From NCBI GenBank assembly GCA_900239685.1, contig OENT01000172.1, forward strand, positions 111,438 through 175,437: a DNA stretch of 64,000 nt, written 5' to 3'. Origin of the DNA: Rotaria macrura. Lineage: Eukaryota; Rotifera; Eurotatoria; Philodinida; Philodinidae. Positions 37,441 through 51,300 of the stretch are shown here, one piece after another. Each line of letters begins with the position of its first letter. Position 1 is the first letter of the stretch. A program made the position numbers and the translations under genes. Under the pieces are notes generated by a model, which ran no database searches, had not been told where the DNA came from, and was given only the letters and a program-made list of their open reading frames with translations.

Positions 37441-40400
37441 TATATATATCCGTGATACAACGTCAATAAAATATTATGTTGTCGAAGTGGGAACTTGATT
37501 TGAGAACTTTGAATTCATGATAATAGTAAACAAATTATCATCAAGCACAACTCACCTGACCGGATATATAAAGTTGACATGAAAACGTATAATAATTCTA
37601 AGGGTCATGTCAATCAATTATCTTGAACGTCATCGTAAAAATGAGAAAATGTCATGCAACTGGTTTAGCAGGTCCTTGCGCACTCAACTATTGCATATAG
37701 ATGATGGGACGAATAATATTTCAACGAAATAGTTTATATTAAAAAATGAATTCAGAAACTAAAATTTTCCTAAACCATCAATGTGAACAATTCCTACCAA
37801 GTAAAGATAAGTGTGTGTTAATTACTATTGATTATATAAATAAATATATTCTTATAACTTTGTTTGGACTATATTCAAGTGCATACAATATACACTCTAT
37901 TAGAAAAATCGTCTATCGTCTCTTTTTACATGATGAGAAATGGGACATCTCTGATTCCCAAATGGATTCAAAACTACTGATAAGTCATTACGTTTCTTAA
38001 ACTAATGCTTTGCTTTAGTGAAAATAAGAGTTGTGTGTGAAGATATTTTTAACTGAAAAAAGAAAACATACATTTAGATCATTAAACAGACTAATTTTAT
38101 TAAAACTGTAATCAGATGAAGACTTTTTGATTCTATTTATTAAGTAGTTCCATTCAGGAATGGACACAGTATATTTATGTTCTAGTTCTATTGTCTATAT
38201 ACAATTAACAACGATCGTATGATTTCGAGTGTATCTATGATGAGTCTTTATTTCAAGAGATCGAATAAATATATAATACAGTAAGACAAAATAAAGCGCT
38301 TGTAAACAGAAGAAATAATGGAAAATTTCGTCTACAGCTAGATTTTATGGCAATGAACATTTTTCAATTATTATTAGTTTTAATAAGTTTAAGAAGCGAA
38401 AAAGAATTGAGAATTCAAAATATAAATACTTGCTGTCACTATTATTTATTTTTTGACATGAATAATTTTTCAAATAGTTGAATCGTATTTTTAATTTCAA
38501 TGCTATGTCATTCTCTTTTTCTAGTATTATAATTGTGTGATTGGTAGCAGCAACAAATAGTTAGATATAAAGAAATGTAGAAAAAAAAACTAGACAATCT
38601 TAGAAGATGTTATATCTAACGAACGATAAAATGCATGAAGCGTATGTAACTAATGAAGAGTGTTCGAAGACCAAGTGGTCTATCAGATTGATGAAATAAA
38701 TGAATCGAATAATATGATTTTCATAAAAGCATTGATGTCAAAATGTTCTCTAATTTTATTTTAGTATATGCTACGGAAAAGAAATTAATATAAGTAGTCG
38801 AATAGATAGTTGGATTAGTATTAAAAAAACAGAAGTGATACAATATAGAATTGAAAATAAAAATCGAAACAGAAAAAAGAAATGATCGACTAAAAATTTG
38901 TTCTCCACGGAAAACAGGAAATTTTGAAGGGCGTATTCGATCTTGTTGTCCTTCTAGAGATTGGTAAAATCATGGAAAATGGCTTCTGTGAAAAAGATCC
39001 AGGAAATCTGCTCAGTCAACAGATAATTAAATATATAGATTGAAAAAGAAGACGAAGTTTATGGATCAGGTCAGCATGATTTGTCAAAAGACTACTCTAT
39101 ACTATAGTTCTTTATCGTTTAAAAAAGTAGTGATGACAAGCGAAAAAAACAAAAGAGAGCAAGAAATAGCGACAACAGTTCCGATAGCAATCTATTACAA
39201 ATAGTAAGCCATTCTATAACGGTAGATCGAAGAAAAACTATTTTTTCATTTGCATGCTTGTTTTTATCTGTTGAATTCGAAAAAAAACGAAGTTGACTAA
39301 AATCGATAATGAATGTATCATACGATGTAAACTCATTTGTACTCAATGATATTGTAACAAATTCTCATCAGAAATACAATGATTATAAAATTTAAACGAT
39401 GTTCTACTCTATTGCACATGATATAATCATTCTTCTTGAGTTCTCTCGATAATATTAATTAACAAGTATTTGTCATATTCTTGTCCTCTTCGTATTTAAA
39501 TATATATATATATATATATACGTCTTTCATGCAACAGTTTCATAAGATTTATTACTCATTGTATTAATCTAACGTTCGATTTCCTGATTAAAAACCAATC
39601 GAGAAATAATGTGTGCGAAATAAATAGACTTCAGATTGTTTGATTTGAAAACATCAATTGTCAGACGAATACATATGTAACTAATATATGCTCACTGATT
39701 CATAGAAACTCGACAGAAAAAAGAAAGTATAATCATTGGCAAAGTCCATCAACACGGATTTACTTCATAAACTGATTAATAAGTCTCTCTTATATGATTT
39801 GTTTAATTGGCACAGTAGTTAGCATTCATTTCTATCAAGGCAACCTTTTTGTTTTTTTCTTCTATTAATCAGGTTTAATTTGAACTAGAAGAATGATCTA
39901 TTAGTCAAAAGCTGTACTCATGTTAGCATGTTTACATATGACTGCCATATTAATTAACAAATAATCTTTGTAAAAATAAAATGATGACAGATAAGAACAC
40001 AGGAATATAAACAACTGGTTGATTTCTTGAAAAATAATCGCATATTCTTAGGTCAAGATAGGTTTAATTGTGAATGATTTGGAAAATTTTACTTACCAAT
40101 GCCACTTGACATGTGACGATACATATAACATCATTAGAAAAAATTTGACGTCTTTTTGACACAATGAACTACATCGACGATAGAGGAAACAATAGACACC
40201 AAAGAAATGTATGAAGTCAACGAACTTTTGGTGTTATATTCTAAAGCAAAAAAGAATAAAACAAAGCATACAACACTCGACGACATATATCATTATCAAA
40301 AACCTCGGTTCATGAACTATTGAGAATGTCTCAAGATAGTTTGAATTACACTAGTCAATCTACAATAAAGCAATGATTATATATATCGAACTATGAAGCC

Positions 40401-43400
40401 TAAACATTTTATTTAATTATAAACGTAAATGAGAAGGATTTCACCAAAAGATGCTAACAGAAAATATTCAATGTTACCATTCCATGAGAAACAGTGACTA
40501 TTACAAAATTCATAAACAATGAATTTGAAGGAAATCATCATTTGGTAAATTTTGATCAGTCTGACGCTATACTATATGATGCATTAGAATTTTAGCGGTC
40601 TGATTCTCAAAAACAACTATTCTACAATTGATCTAACACGTCCGATTATCGGAGTAAGTGATGGTGCGAAAAGAAAAATTTCATAAAAATCTTTATGATT
40701 CGAATGAGTTCACGCCAATGTCTACAAATGATAAGAAAAGAAAAAGAACCAAAATAGATGAATAGTTTTCTCTTTCCCGTTCTTTTCTATTCTTTTAGTC
40801 TTGCGTGCTAATACGGCATTATACTATCTAACTGGCAAACCAGATTTTTTTTATAAAAAAAAATAATCGCTGATAAAGAAGTATTTCCGTTGTATTGGAT
40901 AATAGACTGTTCCTATACAAATAGGAAATATTTCCTTTTTTTAGTTCATTCAATACTACACGCATCATCTTGAGTACAGCTCTAAACCTGAAAGAAGATT
41001 ATATATTTGTGATAGAGTTCTGTGTTGATTGAAGAATATTTGTATCGAATATAGAACGGTAGTTTGCATGCAAAACTAATGTGCTATTTGTTTCTTTTAA
41101 GATTCTTTTCAAAATGATTAAATTTCTTCTAAAAAAATACAATGACGAACTGCGTAATACACTATTTTGTTTTTCGTCATCTTAGAAGTTTTTTATATCG
41201 AAAGCATCTTTGTTCATTACCAACGAACATATTTCATCATCAATTACGATGATCAATCTCCTATAAAATGTTATATAAAAATTAATCTCGTAATCGAAAG
41301 GACACTACAATAATATAAGATAATCGGTACTTATCAGAAAAAGTATAGTGAACGTCAAGAAGAAAAACTTGACCGTTGTACAATTAGAAAATTTCACGTA
41401 TAATCATATATCGAGGATAAAGGATACCAAATTTAAGATCTCTTTCTTCTATACATACGATTACTATGATTGTAAAAATATAGGCCAGCCAAAGAAATAT
41501 TAATCGCAGTATCGAATCCTATATTTCATTAAAAAAAAACAACATCAATATATATGTATATGTGAATAATATTTTATACATATTAATTTTTGGATTCAAG
41601 AATCGACTAGAAATCATTGAATAACAGGTTCTTTATTTATATATTCTCTACTTTTCTCTATTGATTCACGCATAGAATTACTGAATAACTAACATCTACT
41701 GAAGTAGTTATGCTTTTTCTTCCTCATATTTATTGTGAAAGTATTAAAAATTTATTCATGAAACGTATGTAAATGAGTATATTTCTTCTTGATGCAATTT
41801 TATTGACAAATCTAAATCATACATTTGTTTTTTGGTTGAATTATGTATTATTACCCTTATACGCATTATTTATTAAATAACCATGATTAAGAAATCGTAC
41901 CTAACAGTCAAAAATATTATCTTCAGTCTCAAATATAATTTTATTCTAACAAGACAACATGAGAAATTCATAAAATGAAAAAAAAATACTGCATAGAACA
42001 AAAAAAAACGAATCTTCTTGCCAATGTATGTTTCCATAATGTGACATCGACTTTCAAGTCATTAAGAAATAAGACTTATTCAAGAAAAGCATGTATGAGT
42101 TCTACATAAAAAGTTTGTACTTGATTATGTCTGTCAAAAAAATCATATTTAATCAAACAGTTTCTACTTCATACTGTGACCGACAGAGTAGTGACATCGG
42201 AATCGAACAAAACTATCAAGTGAAAATGAATACATGTTTAGTACTTTCAGACAAAGTTCTGAGTACTCTTTCAATCTTTCTAGGACATATCTTACTTGAC
42301 AGTTGCGATGATTTATCAATGATGAAAACTACGCTTATGCCATACTTTCTGTCACATAACTGAAATTATGTTCGCTCTACTGCAGAAATTCCTTGTGGAA
42401 AACATTTTGTTTCTTTTTTTCTACTGCCTAAAAAATATGCTTGATTATTAAATGATTTTCTTTACATCTTTTTTTCAGTGTACATAGCTAGTAATGGTAA
42501 ATCAATAAGATCCAGATGATATATATATATATATATATAAATCTAATTTAGTCTCACCAATGTATAAATATTTACATCGATAAATAATGGTCTGTATTCT
42601 AATCTTCTCCGAAATGATGTGATATAGAAAAAAAACCTTTTTTCTACTTATTTTATTTCTACTCTATCGTATTAAAGTTGAGAAAGTCGGTTTGTTATCA
42701 GTAATCAAAAATATTACGTTTAAAAAAAATAAAAACTGTTGTTGTCAATCTATTTGATCGTATTTAGTAATTCATTGACATGAGAATAAAGTGTTATCGA
42801 AGACAATGGTTAATACTTATATGATGAGCATTGATTGTTTACCAATACACTAAATCTTCGTTCGTATGTCATCTTGTATAGTTTTCTTTTCAAATTTATA
42901 CGATACAATTTAGATTTTATGTCAAATGTATTTGTTATGTGTATTGTATCATATGTAATCATTACTCACACCCTAGAATCTAATCGTTGATGAAAGTATT
43001 TCCTGTCTGGTAATCAAATAAATGTAGAGAAGATAAATTTACATGTTAACGTTTGAAAAAAAGAACTCATAAATGTGATTCGATAAGATGAATATTGAAA
43101 AGAATACCAATGCTTGCAAATTTAGAGTTTATTAGTTTGATTTCTTCTTGCATTAGGTTCTATTTTTATTTTATTTGATGATGCTTGCACTCAAAAAAAA
43201 ATGTTGTGTATTAATTATTGAATAAAAACCTAAGACACATAGACGCATCTCTGTGATAAAGATGCTTATCTGCGTGTGACAGAAACAAACTATAAGATGA
43301 TTGATTGTCAGGTTTATGTTTCTAAAATTTTCTTCTTATCTTTTTTAATAATTTTTTGAAAAGAATTGTGCTGAAAAATATCCAAGTAGACTTACCAAAA

Positions 43401-46400
43401 GAAATAAGAATACTAGGGCAACACACAGATTACTCGATCTAAATCTCATCTAATAATAATCCTATGAAAACAAAAAGATTCATTTTCTTTAATTTATTAA
43501 TATGTAAATACTAGTTCAATAATTTTCTTTCTACAATGCTTTAGAATCTTGAGTTGATCTTAAAAGACTCTTTAGTTCTATGGTGATGATTGTCGCTTGT
43601 TTTTTTTTAAATGTTTACTTGCGATAAAGTCAGTTTTTGTTTTTCTCTACTAACCTAAACACATATCAGCAATAAATAATTATTCAGAGCGTAGCTTTTA
43701 GTTTATTGAAAATTTCATTATTATTATTCGTTATTCATGAGGTTGAAAAAACATGGTGTAGGTATCGACATGGAATATAGAAGCAGTTTTTTCCCTCCTA
43801 TAATTACATATGAATATCAACAATAAACGTTCGCTTTATTTTGAAGTTCAAGTTTCAATGTAGAGTATCATCAAGTTTTAGAGTAATTCGTACGAGGATT
43901 ACAAATAAAATCAACTAATCGTTTGCAATTGTCTTTACAAAAACAATGTTTCCGATCCCTGCTGGTTAAAACCCTATTGAATTTTGTTTCCCTATCGAAC
44001 AAATCATAAATTCCAGTTTTCCTCTAGAAGAATATTTTTTAGAGATTATATTTCTGAAGACAAATTCATGTTTCTTATAACTAACTGAAGTTTTGTACTA
44101 ATGCTCTGTGCTTGTACATTTCAATGTTTCGTTGTTTTCTAAAATCGTAACATTCAGAGATGATACTTGAAGAACATTATTCTGACAATGAGTATTATAC
44201 ATGGCGATCCTTACAGTTGTTGGCACTCCTATTTTTTATCTATATATCTACATATATATATATATATGTATAGGCTTTATCGAAACGATGATGAAGATAT
44301 AACTCGTTTTAAAAAAACGAACTTGAAAAATAGTTAAATCGAATGATTTTTGTAGCTAGTAGAAGTAGTTTTGTTTTTTTTAATTATTTTCAATGTTTAC
44401 ATGTTACGATTGTATTTTTTATGTCTAATGTACTGCTCAATCAGCATATTGCTTGATATTTGAAAATTTTCATAGATTTATGAATAAAATAATTGTCATA
44501 GACGTATATGAAACAAATAAATATTTATTTCATCATTGAAAAAATAATTTTTTTTTGCAGAGGATTATTAAGTAATTAAAGTACATACTTTATTGATCTA
44601 TTCTCGTTGACATCAGGGTTATATGACATCAAATAAAATTGGTAATGCTAACTATTATTATTATTATAAAACGATACTTGTTATAGCACACTTACAGTAT
44701 TGATATTTTTCTCTGTAAAGAAAAAATGATGCCTTTTTTAAATTAGTCGAAGCAAAAACAAAATCGATGAAAAATACATGTAATGATATAATGAAAATGT
44801 TTTGAATACATACTTATAATTATTTTCAATGATTGTCACATAATTGACGCCATTAGTAGGGTTCTTTAGGTATCTTAATCCATTTGTATCACTCGGATTT
44901 CATTGTGTTTTCTTTGTCTTTTGACAAAGATTTTTTATGTACAATCACATAAAACTTGATAATTTGTTCAACTTATAGTACATATTTTTATAGTGACTAG
45001 TACCGAACTCTTTTGAAAAATGAGATTATAAACAAATTTCGAAATTTGCATTCTCTATACATACATTCCCAAGAGGCATTTTCATTCTAACATTATTTTG
45101 ACTTTCTTTATGACATGTTTACAGTTCAATATAGTTACTAGTGTACTTCAGATAATTATTTGGTATGGATTAATCATTGAAATGAGTTGTAGACTTATCG
45201 TAGAAAGACTACCAGAATGTTGTAATGATGGAAGTGCCTCATGAAAAAACTCCAAACGAACACAAATTTTGAACGTAGTTTATTATCTCCTCGCTCAACT
45301 AAGTCGAGTAGGAGAGACGAAGAGAAATGTATTGGTCGAACAAATCAAATCATTTTATGCAAAACACTTAACGACTATTTTACTCAAAACAATCAAGGCT
45401 AAATATGAATGATGAAAATTGTGTGAGATATCAAAAAGAAAAAAGACTAATTCTACTATGTATTCTGCTAAGATGATTTTTATTATCTACGGAATTAGTT
45501 AACAATGCCATTTCTGAACTGATCAGGAAATCGAATGTAAATGCTCACTAATTATCGTAATATTGATTCACATCAGGATGATTTATTATATAGAAAGAAT
45601 ATATTATGTTCTAGTCGAACATATCGGTATTTTCGTCAAAAATTCTATAATTTTGATTTCTTTTATAAGATACTTCTTTTGCTCTATTCTCAGAGTAAGA
45701 TTTACACAGAACAAGAGAGATATTAGATTATTTGGATCATGCCAAATCTAGTCAGATTGGTTGAAATAAACTTACAAAATGAAATTATCATTTAAGTAAG
45801 AATTTAAGCTAGAAGCTATGATTAGTGACTTCAAGAGAATCTAATTAAAGATATTTTTCGAATTATTTCTGATTAAATATGTATTATCTTCATTGTTCAC
45901 TCAAGCTTATGATTAGACACTCTTTTTCTTCTGATGAATATCAATGAATATGATCAACAACAATATTTCATTTTTCGGTTATGTAGCAGGTGTATCTGTG
46001 TGTTTTTTTACCACTAGAATTGCGCACGATGTCTCTAAAGAAGCCAATACTATTGCAAGTTGAATGAAGATCAGAGAAAACTTATGCGCAGATATAATTT
46101 CATTTCAAACATACAATTGCGAAACTACGACCAATGAATTACATAGTCGATTAACTAACGACATCAATAAAAATTAACTTTACATTTCGAATTCGCGTTT
46201 AAATACGATTAATCGCATTCTGTCCATCATTCTACGTAATTGGACACATTTTTCATGTTTTTGATTGACAAGTGATCCAACAGTAGCGCTTACAATTTTT
46301 ACATCAATTGAACTTACTGTTACCAACAGTTTCTTTAACAGTTTGTTTCTTGAATTTCGATTTCGTTTTTCCTGTTCTTGATAATCTATCATTGATTGCC

Positions 46401-47113
46401 ATAGTTGTGATCAGAGATTGTTAAAATTAATTATAGTTCTTGTTGATCATCAAGAATTTGACCCATGAAGTATTCTTTGTAAAGTAAATAAAACGAAAAG
46501 AAATAAGTATGTAAACAAGGAAGTGAGTGAACTTAGTACTGACAGTTATTTTCTAAAGTGTTGGGTGTAACGAATATTTCATCATTATATAATCAAAAGC
46601 AGGATACTTGATCAAAGGTTAACCGGTGTAAATTTCACTCGCTAAGAAAAAACTTGTCTTCCATCGGGGAAGGATATACAAAATTAAAATTTGAGAAAAA
46701 AAAAGAATTCTCTTTGTACAATCTTTTAATAAATTCATTGATTAAATCTAAGCTAGATAAAATATTCGAAAATATCAATTAAAACACAATAAATCAAATA
46801 TCATGCTAGTTGTAGTTATTATTCCGACCGGGGCGTTACCTGCTTTACAACTATTTACCGGATACACTATGAATGTTTGCGTTAGTATATGCGCATATTT
46901 TCTTTTGTCCTTTTACCGTAGTGCTGAGAATGTGACAAGAAAATTCTACTAGAAGAAAATGCCCATTAAACTTCCTGATTTGGTTCAAAGACTCAATTTG
47001 GAAAAGATAACTTGATGATCGTCATTAAAACTTAAAACCATGACAAATGATGTTGAAACAAGCTATAACTGACAAATGAATCCATATGACTTCTACCATT
47101 ACTACATCGACCA
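37441..47113. other. Gene-poor region with simple repeats
   Basis: Nearly 10 kb without a gene I can support, except one weak small frame at 46180-46392. It contains (TA)n runs at about 39500-39520, 42520-42540 and 44250-44270 and many homopolymer A/T runs. The frames at 37746-38000, 42091-42363 and 45541-45751 have composition typical of non-coding AT-rich DNA and no domain patterns. Confidence 0.55.
46180..46392 (-). CDS. Possible small basic ORF (70 aa), unknown
   Basis: Not recognised. The predicted peptide is highly charged (starts MIDYQEQEKRNRNSRNK, ends VFKREFEM), probably helical, with few of the F/I/Y runs that mark chance frames here, and its codons look more like those of the real exons than most frames in the region. 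A stop lies just upstream of the ATG in frame, so it would be a complete short gene or, if spliced at a hidden acceptor, a terminal exon. I found no partner exons. It may also be a remnant of the neighbouring mobile DNA. Confidence 0.22.
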   Translation of the reverse strand: MIDYQEQEKRNRNSRNKLLKKLLVTVSSIDVKIVSATVGSLVNQKHEKCVQLRRMMDRMRLIVFKREFEM

Positions 47114-48381
47114 GTTACGCAAGCGACGTGATACAGATAGTCAGATGTGGTTTGGAGCACTGATTTCAATGGTGAAAACCGCAGGTCTCTATCTATTCCG
47201 AAAAAAATTGCTATTTCCAAAATACTCCCACAGCAAAAACGCAATTTTTCCTTGATTTCGAAGCAGAAATTACTTTTTTGAAAATATTCGCCCAGGGAGA
47301 GGATGCATTGTAGAACCTTCATTTTAGTATCAAATGGAAGCGAATAGAGCAGGTTCAATACGTTTCGAGAGAAAAATCTCATGCTCGTTAACAAGGTCTC
47401 TGTGAAAAGCTTTTAGAGAACCTGCAGATGTGAAGGAATTTTCTCTTATTAGAACGAAAAAAAATTGACGGAAATCACTTTGGATGTGTTATTTGAAGCT
47501 CATCACCCGTATCTGCTATTTAGACACCTTCGGGAGAATATTTTCATGTAGTTCCTAGAAAATTCACCAGGTTTTCTGAAATTTTCAGACGCTTCAGTAG
47601 TTTTTACTGTTGTATGTGAAAAGTATACTTTCGACTGCTTTCTGAAATGATCATTCGGCACTACGGAAGCATGATCCTCTATTGCATTTAGGAATGATGT
47701 GCCACTGATAGCAGAGGCAACGTTGGCAAGCTGTTTGGCGCATTGTTTTTCATTGTTTATTTAACTGTTGAACATTTCGCTAAGTTAAGCAGATAACATT
47801 TCCATATTAAATATAATTAAGAAACACTGTTACACACCGTAATATTTACCGGTTACATAATAAATGAAAAACGTCCTTAATGGAAGAATGAATTCAAAAG
47901 CTATTAAACATTTTCACTTGTTGCACAGTTTGATTCGATCTTACTGTTTTTCATTGCGTCGACCATCTTAAACTCTAGAGAATTTGTTGCTAATGAGACG
48001 AGTTCGCATGAAATTGTATTCTCATCCGTTGGTAAAAATTGGTGAAATTCTCTAATTCCTTGAAAACCTGCTGATTCTCTAAAAGCTTTTCACAGAGACC
48101 TTGTTAACGAGCATGAGATTTTTCTCTCGAAACGTATTGAACCTGCTCTATTCGCTTCCATTTGATACTAAAATGAAGGTTCTACAATGCATCCTCTCCC
48201 TAGGCGAATATTTTCAAAAAAGTAATTTCTGCTTCGAAATCAAGGAAAAATTGCGTTTTTGCTGTGGGAGTATTTTGGAAATAGCAATTTTTTTCGGAAT
48301 AGATAGAGACCTGCGGTTTTCACCATTGAAATCAGTGCTCCAAACCACATCTGACTATCTGTATCACGTCGCTTGCGTAAC
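47114..48381. mobile_element. Fold-back transposon-like element (1268 bp) with 307-bp inverted arms
   Basis: The left arm (47114-47420) and right arm (48075-48381) are near-identical reverse complements; I noticed one base difference. The outer ends read GTTACGCAAGCGACGTGATA. The 654-bp middle is unrelated to the arms except for weaker similarity just inside them. Each arm carries the same open frame beginning MLTSMRFFSRNVLNLLYSLP and running outward (minus strand 47394 to the left edge, plus strand 48101-48394). The frame matches no family I recognise. Arm composition is less AT-rich than the flanks. No target duplication is visible (left flank ATCGACCA, right flank GGGTTTTG), and no transposase is encoded, so this is a non-autonomous fold-back element or a recent inverted duplication. 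Confidence 0.85.
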
Positions 48382-51300
48382 GGGTTTTGTATAAAGTGTT
48401 CGAAACCTTGTGGATTCACCCTGACTCTAGAAATTATCGTGCAAATTAATTTCACAAGAAAAAATAGTTATCAAATGTTATTGTCACAGTAAGAAATGCA
48501 TTCTGGTTTTAATGATTATTCGTTTTTGGAATTTACAATGTAATTTCACGAATATTCTCTGTTATAAAAACTGCTCTAAACTGTTAAAGTATTAGGGCTT
48601 TAATATTACAGAATAGTAAATACTACAGTATGCATGTATATATTCGGTTTATTCATGATCTTGCAAAAACTTTTGATTTCATCTACTCATCAATATAGAC
48701 GATAAAAATCGATTAAATTTTTGAATAAATTACATAACACTAGTAATTATTTCTTTTACTCATGATATTTTCTATGTAACATATACAGTCATTTTTATAA
48801 ATTCTCTATTGAAAGCAGATGTAGATAACAGTCACCAACACGTCTTATTCTTCTTACCGAATAGAGTAGATTTTAGTGTTTTTAATATGAAGCATTTACC
48901 CATGAAAAATCTTCTAGAACACGAATACAATAGAAGAAATAATTCGATAAGTTTATCGGCAGTGACAAGAGGATGTTGCCGACTATTTTTGTGTTGATAT
49001 TGTTCTCACTTTGAAAAAAACATGAAATCAGATGTGCGAAAAAAGCTAACGGCGAAGTAGCTCACGTACAGTTATATTTGGCATTTGAGATTAAAAAGAA
49101 CATTTATTTCTGTTCAATATATATACCAGGCTACGAAGTACTCTAGTCGATTCAGATTCTATGATTTTGAAATAGTTTTTTCTTATCATTCAGGATAGAG
49201 TATTACATTTTTAAAGTATCTGGTATTCTCCCATATAGAAAATGGTAACAACAAAGCTAAGCAGGTCGATGAGCGAGTTAGGAAGGTTCAGGTTACTGTG
49301 AATAAAAAGTACCCAAAACGAAAAAATACAAAAATGAAGAATTTGAAATCGGCTAAGTTGATGATTATAATTTAAGGTTCAGCGTCAAAGATAAGTGATA
49401 TTAGGGGTTGTTCGATTTTCAATCTGAAAATGTCAGTTAAAGCCGGTTGTTCTATTTCTTTTTGTAGGAAAATACGCAAAAATCGATCCGAATGTTTGAA
49501 AACTGAGTAAAGTTTTTGATACCTTGATGATGATGATGATGATGGTTGAAAAAGGAACTTTTTTAAATTTTAGCAACTGTAGAGATGGGTCTTCTGACTA
49601 CTGACAACAACGCTTGCGATTATAAAGTTGTTTAAATCTGAAGACACAATTTATTCTTTCTTAATCTTTGCATGACTTCAACAAAAAATTAGACTGGGCA
49701 AATAGCCGCTTATTTCATCTCTGTCGAGTCATAAAATTTCTTCATTGTCCAATCAGCATACCAAATATATTATAAAGAGTCGAAAAAGTTTCATGCCTCT
49801 GTCATCTATTTGTTAATATACAAAGTAGATTATATGTCAAATTAACAATCGCGTGTACAGTGAAGTAGACTAGCTATTTATAGTTTATTTTACAAGCTAT
49901 TGAAAATAGAACAGCAAGAAATTTTATGTTCATCATAATGAACCTATGAAGGATGAAAAAAACTTACAGTGAAGTACGTAGGTGAGATGTATACGAGTAT
50001 GAGAAACAGTAAAACGATTCATTAGCAATAATCTATCATGCTGAACTGCAATTTTACATAAAAACAATCGATAAACTATCGACGAACGAGTAGATTAGTA
50101 AGTGTGGAACAGAACTGAATAATTCCAGATGATAAGACTACTATGAAACACAAGGATCAAATTAGATGCTAATTTTCAAGAAAGAAATGCTTAGTCGTTT
50201 CGATAATATCTCTGTCCTACATGATGTTGATAATTAGTGATTCAATATTGTAACTGTCTCATGAATCATCAAATTGATTTTATATGACTTGAAAAGACTT
50301 TTTTCAACATTAGAAAACGATTTAAAGAAATTGATAGTAAACTTACTCACAGATATGACTTCATATGAGACACACAGTCTTGCTATGTCACTAATACCGA
50401 AGTTACTTACAGTGAACTTCTCATATCAACTGATGGCATTATCAGTCGCACTAGTTTCCAAATAGATCCGTAGTTTTTGTAAGAGCTTGATTAACGTATA
50501 AAAAAAGTGACGTATATGAACATGCATATGAGCCCAATGAGAATTCTTTTTTTAGATTAGATCTCGAGCCACTTTCTCCTAGTTCTCTGTAATTTTAATA
50601 TGGGAATTCCAATCCCACACAAAACTAATATGTTACACTGAATTGATATTCAAAACTGATTAGATTTACGTGAATTGCAAATATTTACATAAAGTAATTT
50701 TTTGGTGGGTAGCTCATTTTCTAATATTGATCACGGTTGAATATAAGCATAAATTCAACGAAAGCTACTTGTATCGTTTGCTAGTCTATTCTTTTTTTCC
50801 ATTATAACTTTATAAACTTGAAAATAGATTCTCATTATGAAAATACATTTTCGAAGAAATGATTCATCCTTTGATTCAGTCGTCAAGCTGATCATGAGTG
50901 AATTTTTTCGGCATAGCAAACTTTGCACAAATATATTAAGCACATAGGTATGTAGGAGTACATTCGGTTAGATTTGTTAATTTCTCATATCATAATTTAC
51001 AGTGTTCACAGAAATCAGTATTATCTATCAAAAAGACTACAATAGTTACCAGAAAAAAAGAACGTTTATAATCCGTTCTGAAACGTAGTACGTTTAAAAT
51101 TAATTTACATGGCTAATAACGTTTTCTGTTGAATATTTTGAAACAATTTTCAAATGCATACAACTCATTTCCTAGTCAAAAGAAATCTAAACTTGTCGAC
51201 GGCATCATTTGTTATCGTTGACAAAGTTTTTCAGAAGATAAGGATAGTTTTAGAGCCGCAGTAGACCGATAAGTCTTACGTGAATTCGAGTCGATGAGTA

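Noticed and set aside
42091-42363. 90-codon plus-strand frame
   Set aside because: No domain, mixed codon use, no neighbouring exons; treated as chance.
39500-44270. Long (TA)n tracts considered as transposon ends or origins
   Set aside because: They are simple microsatellites with no inverted repeats or duplications around them.
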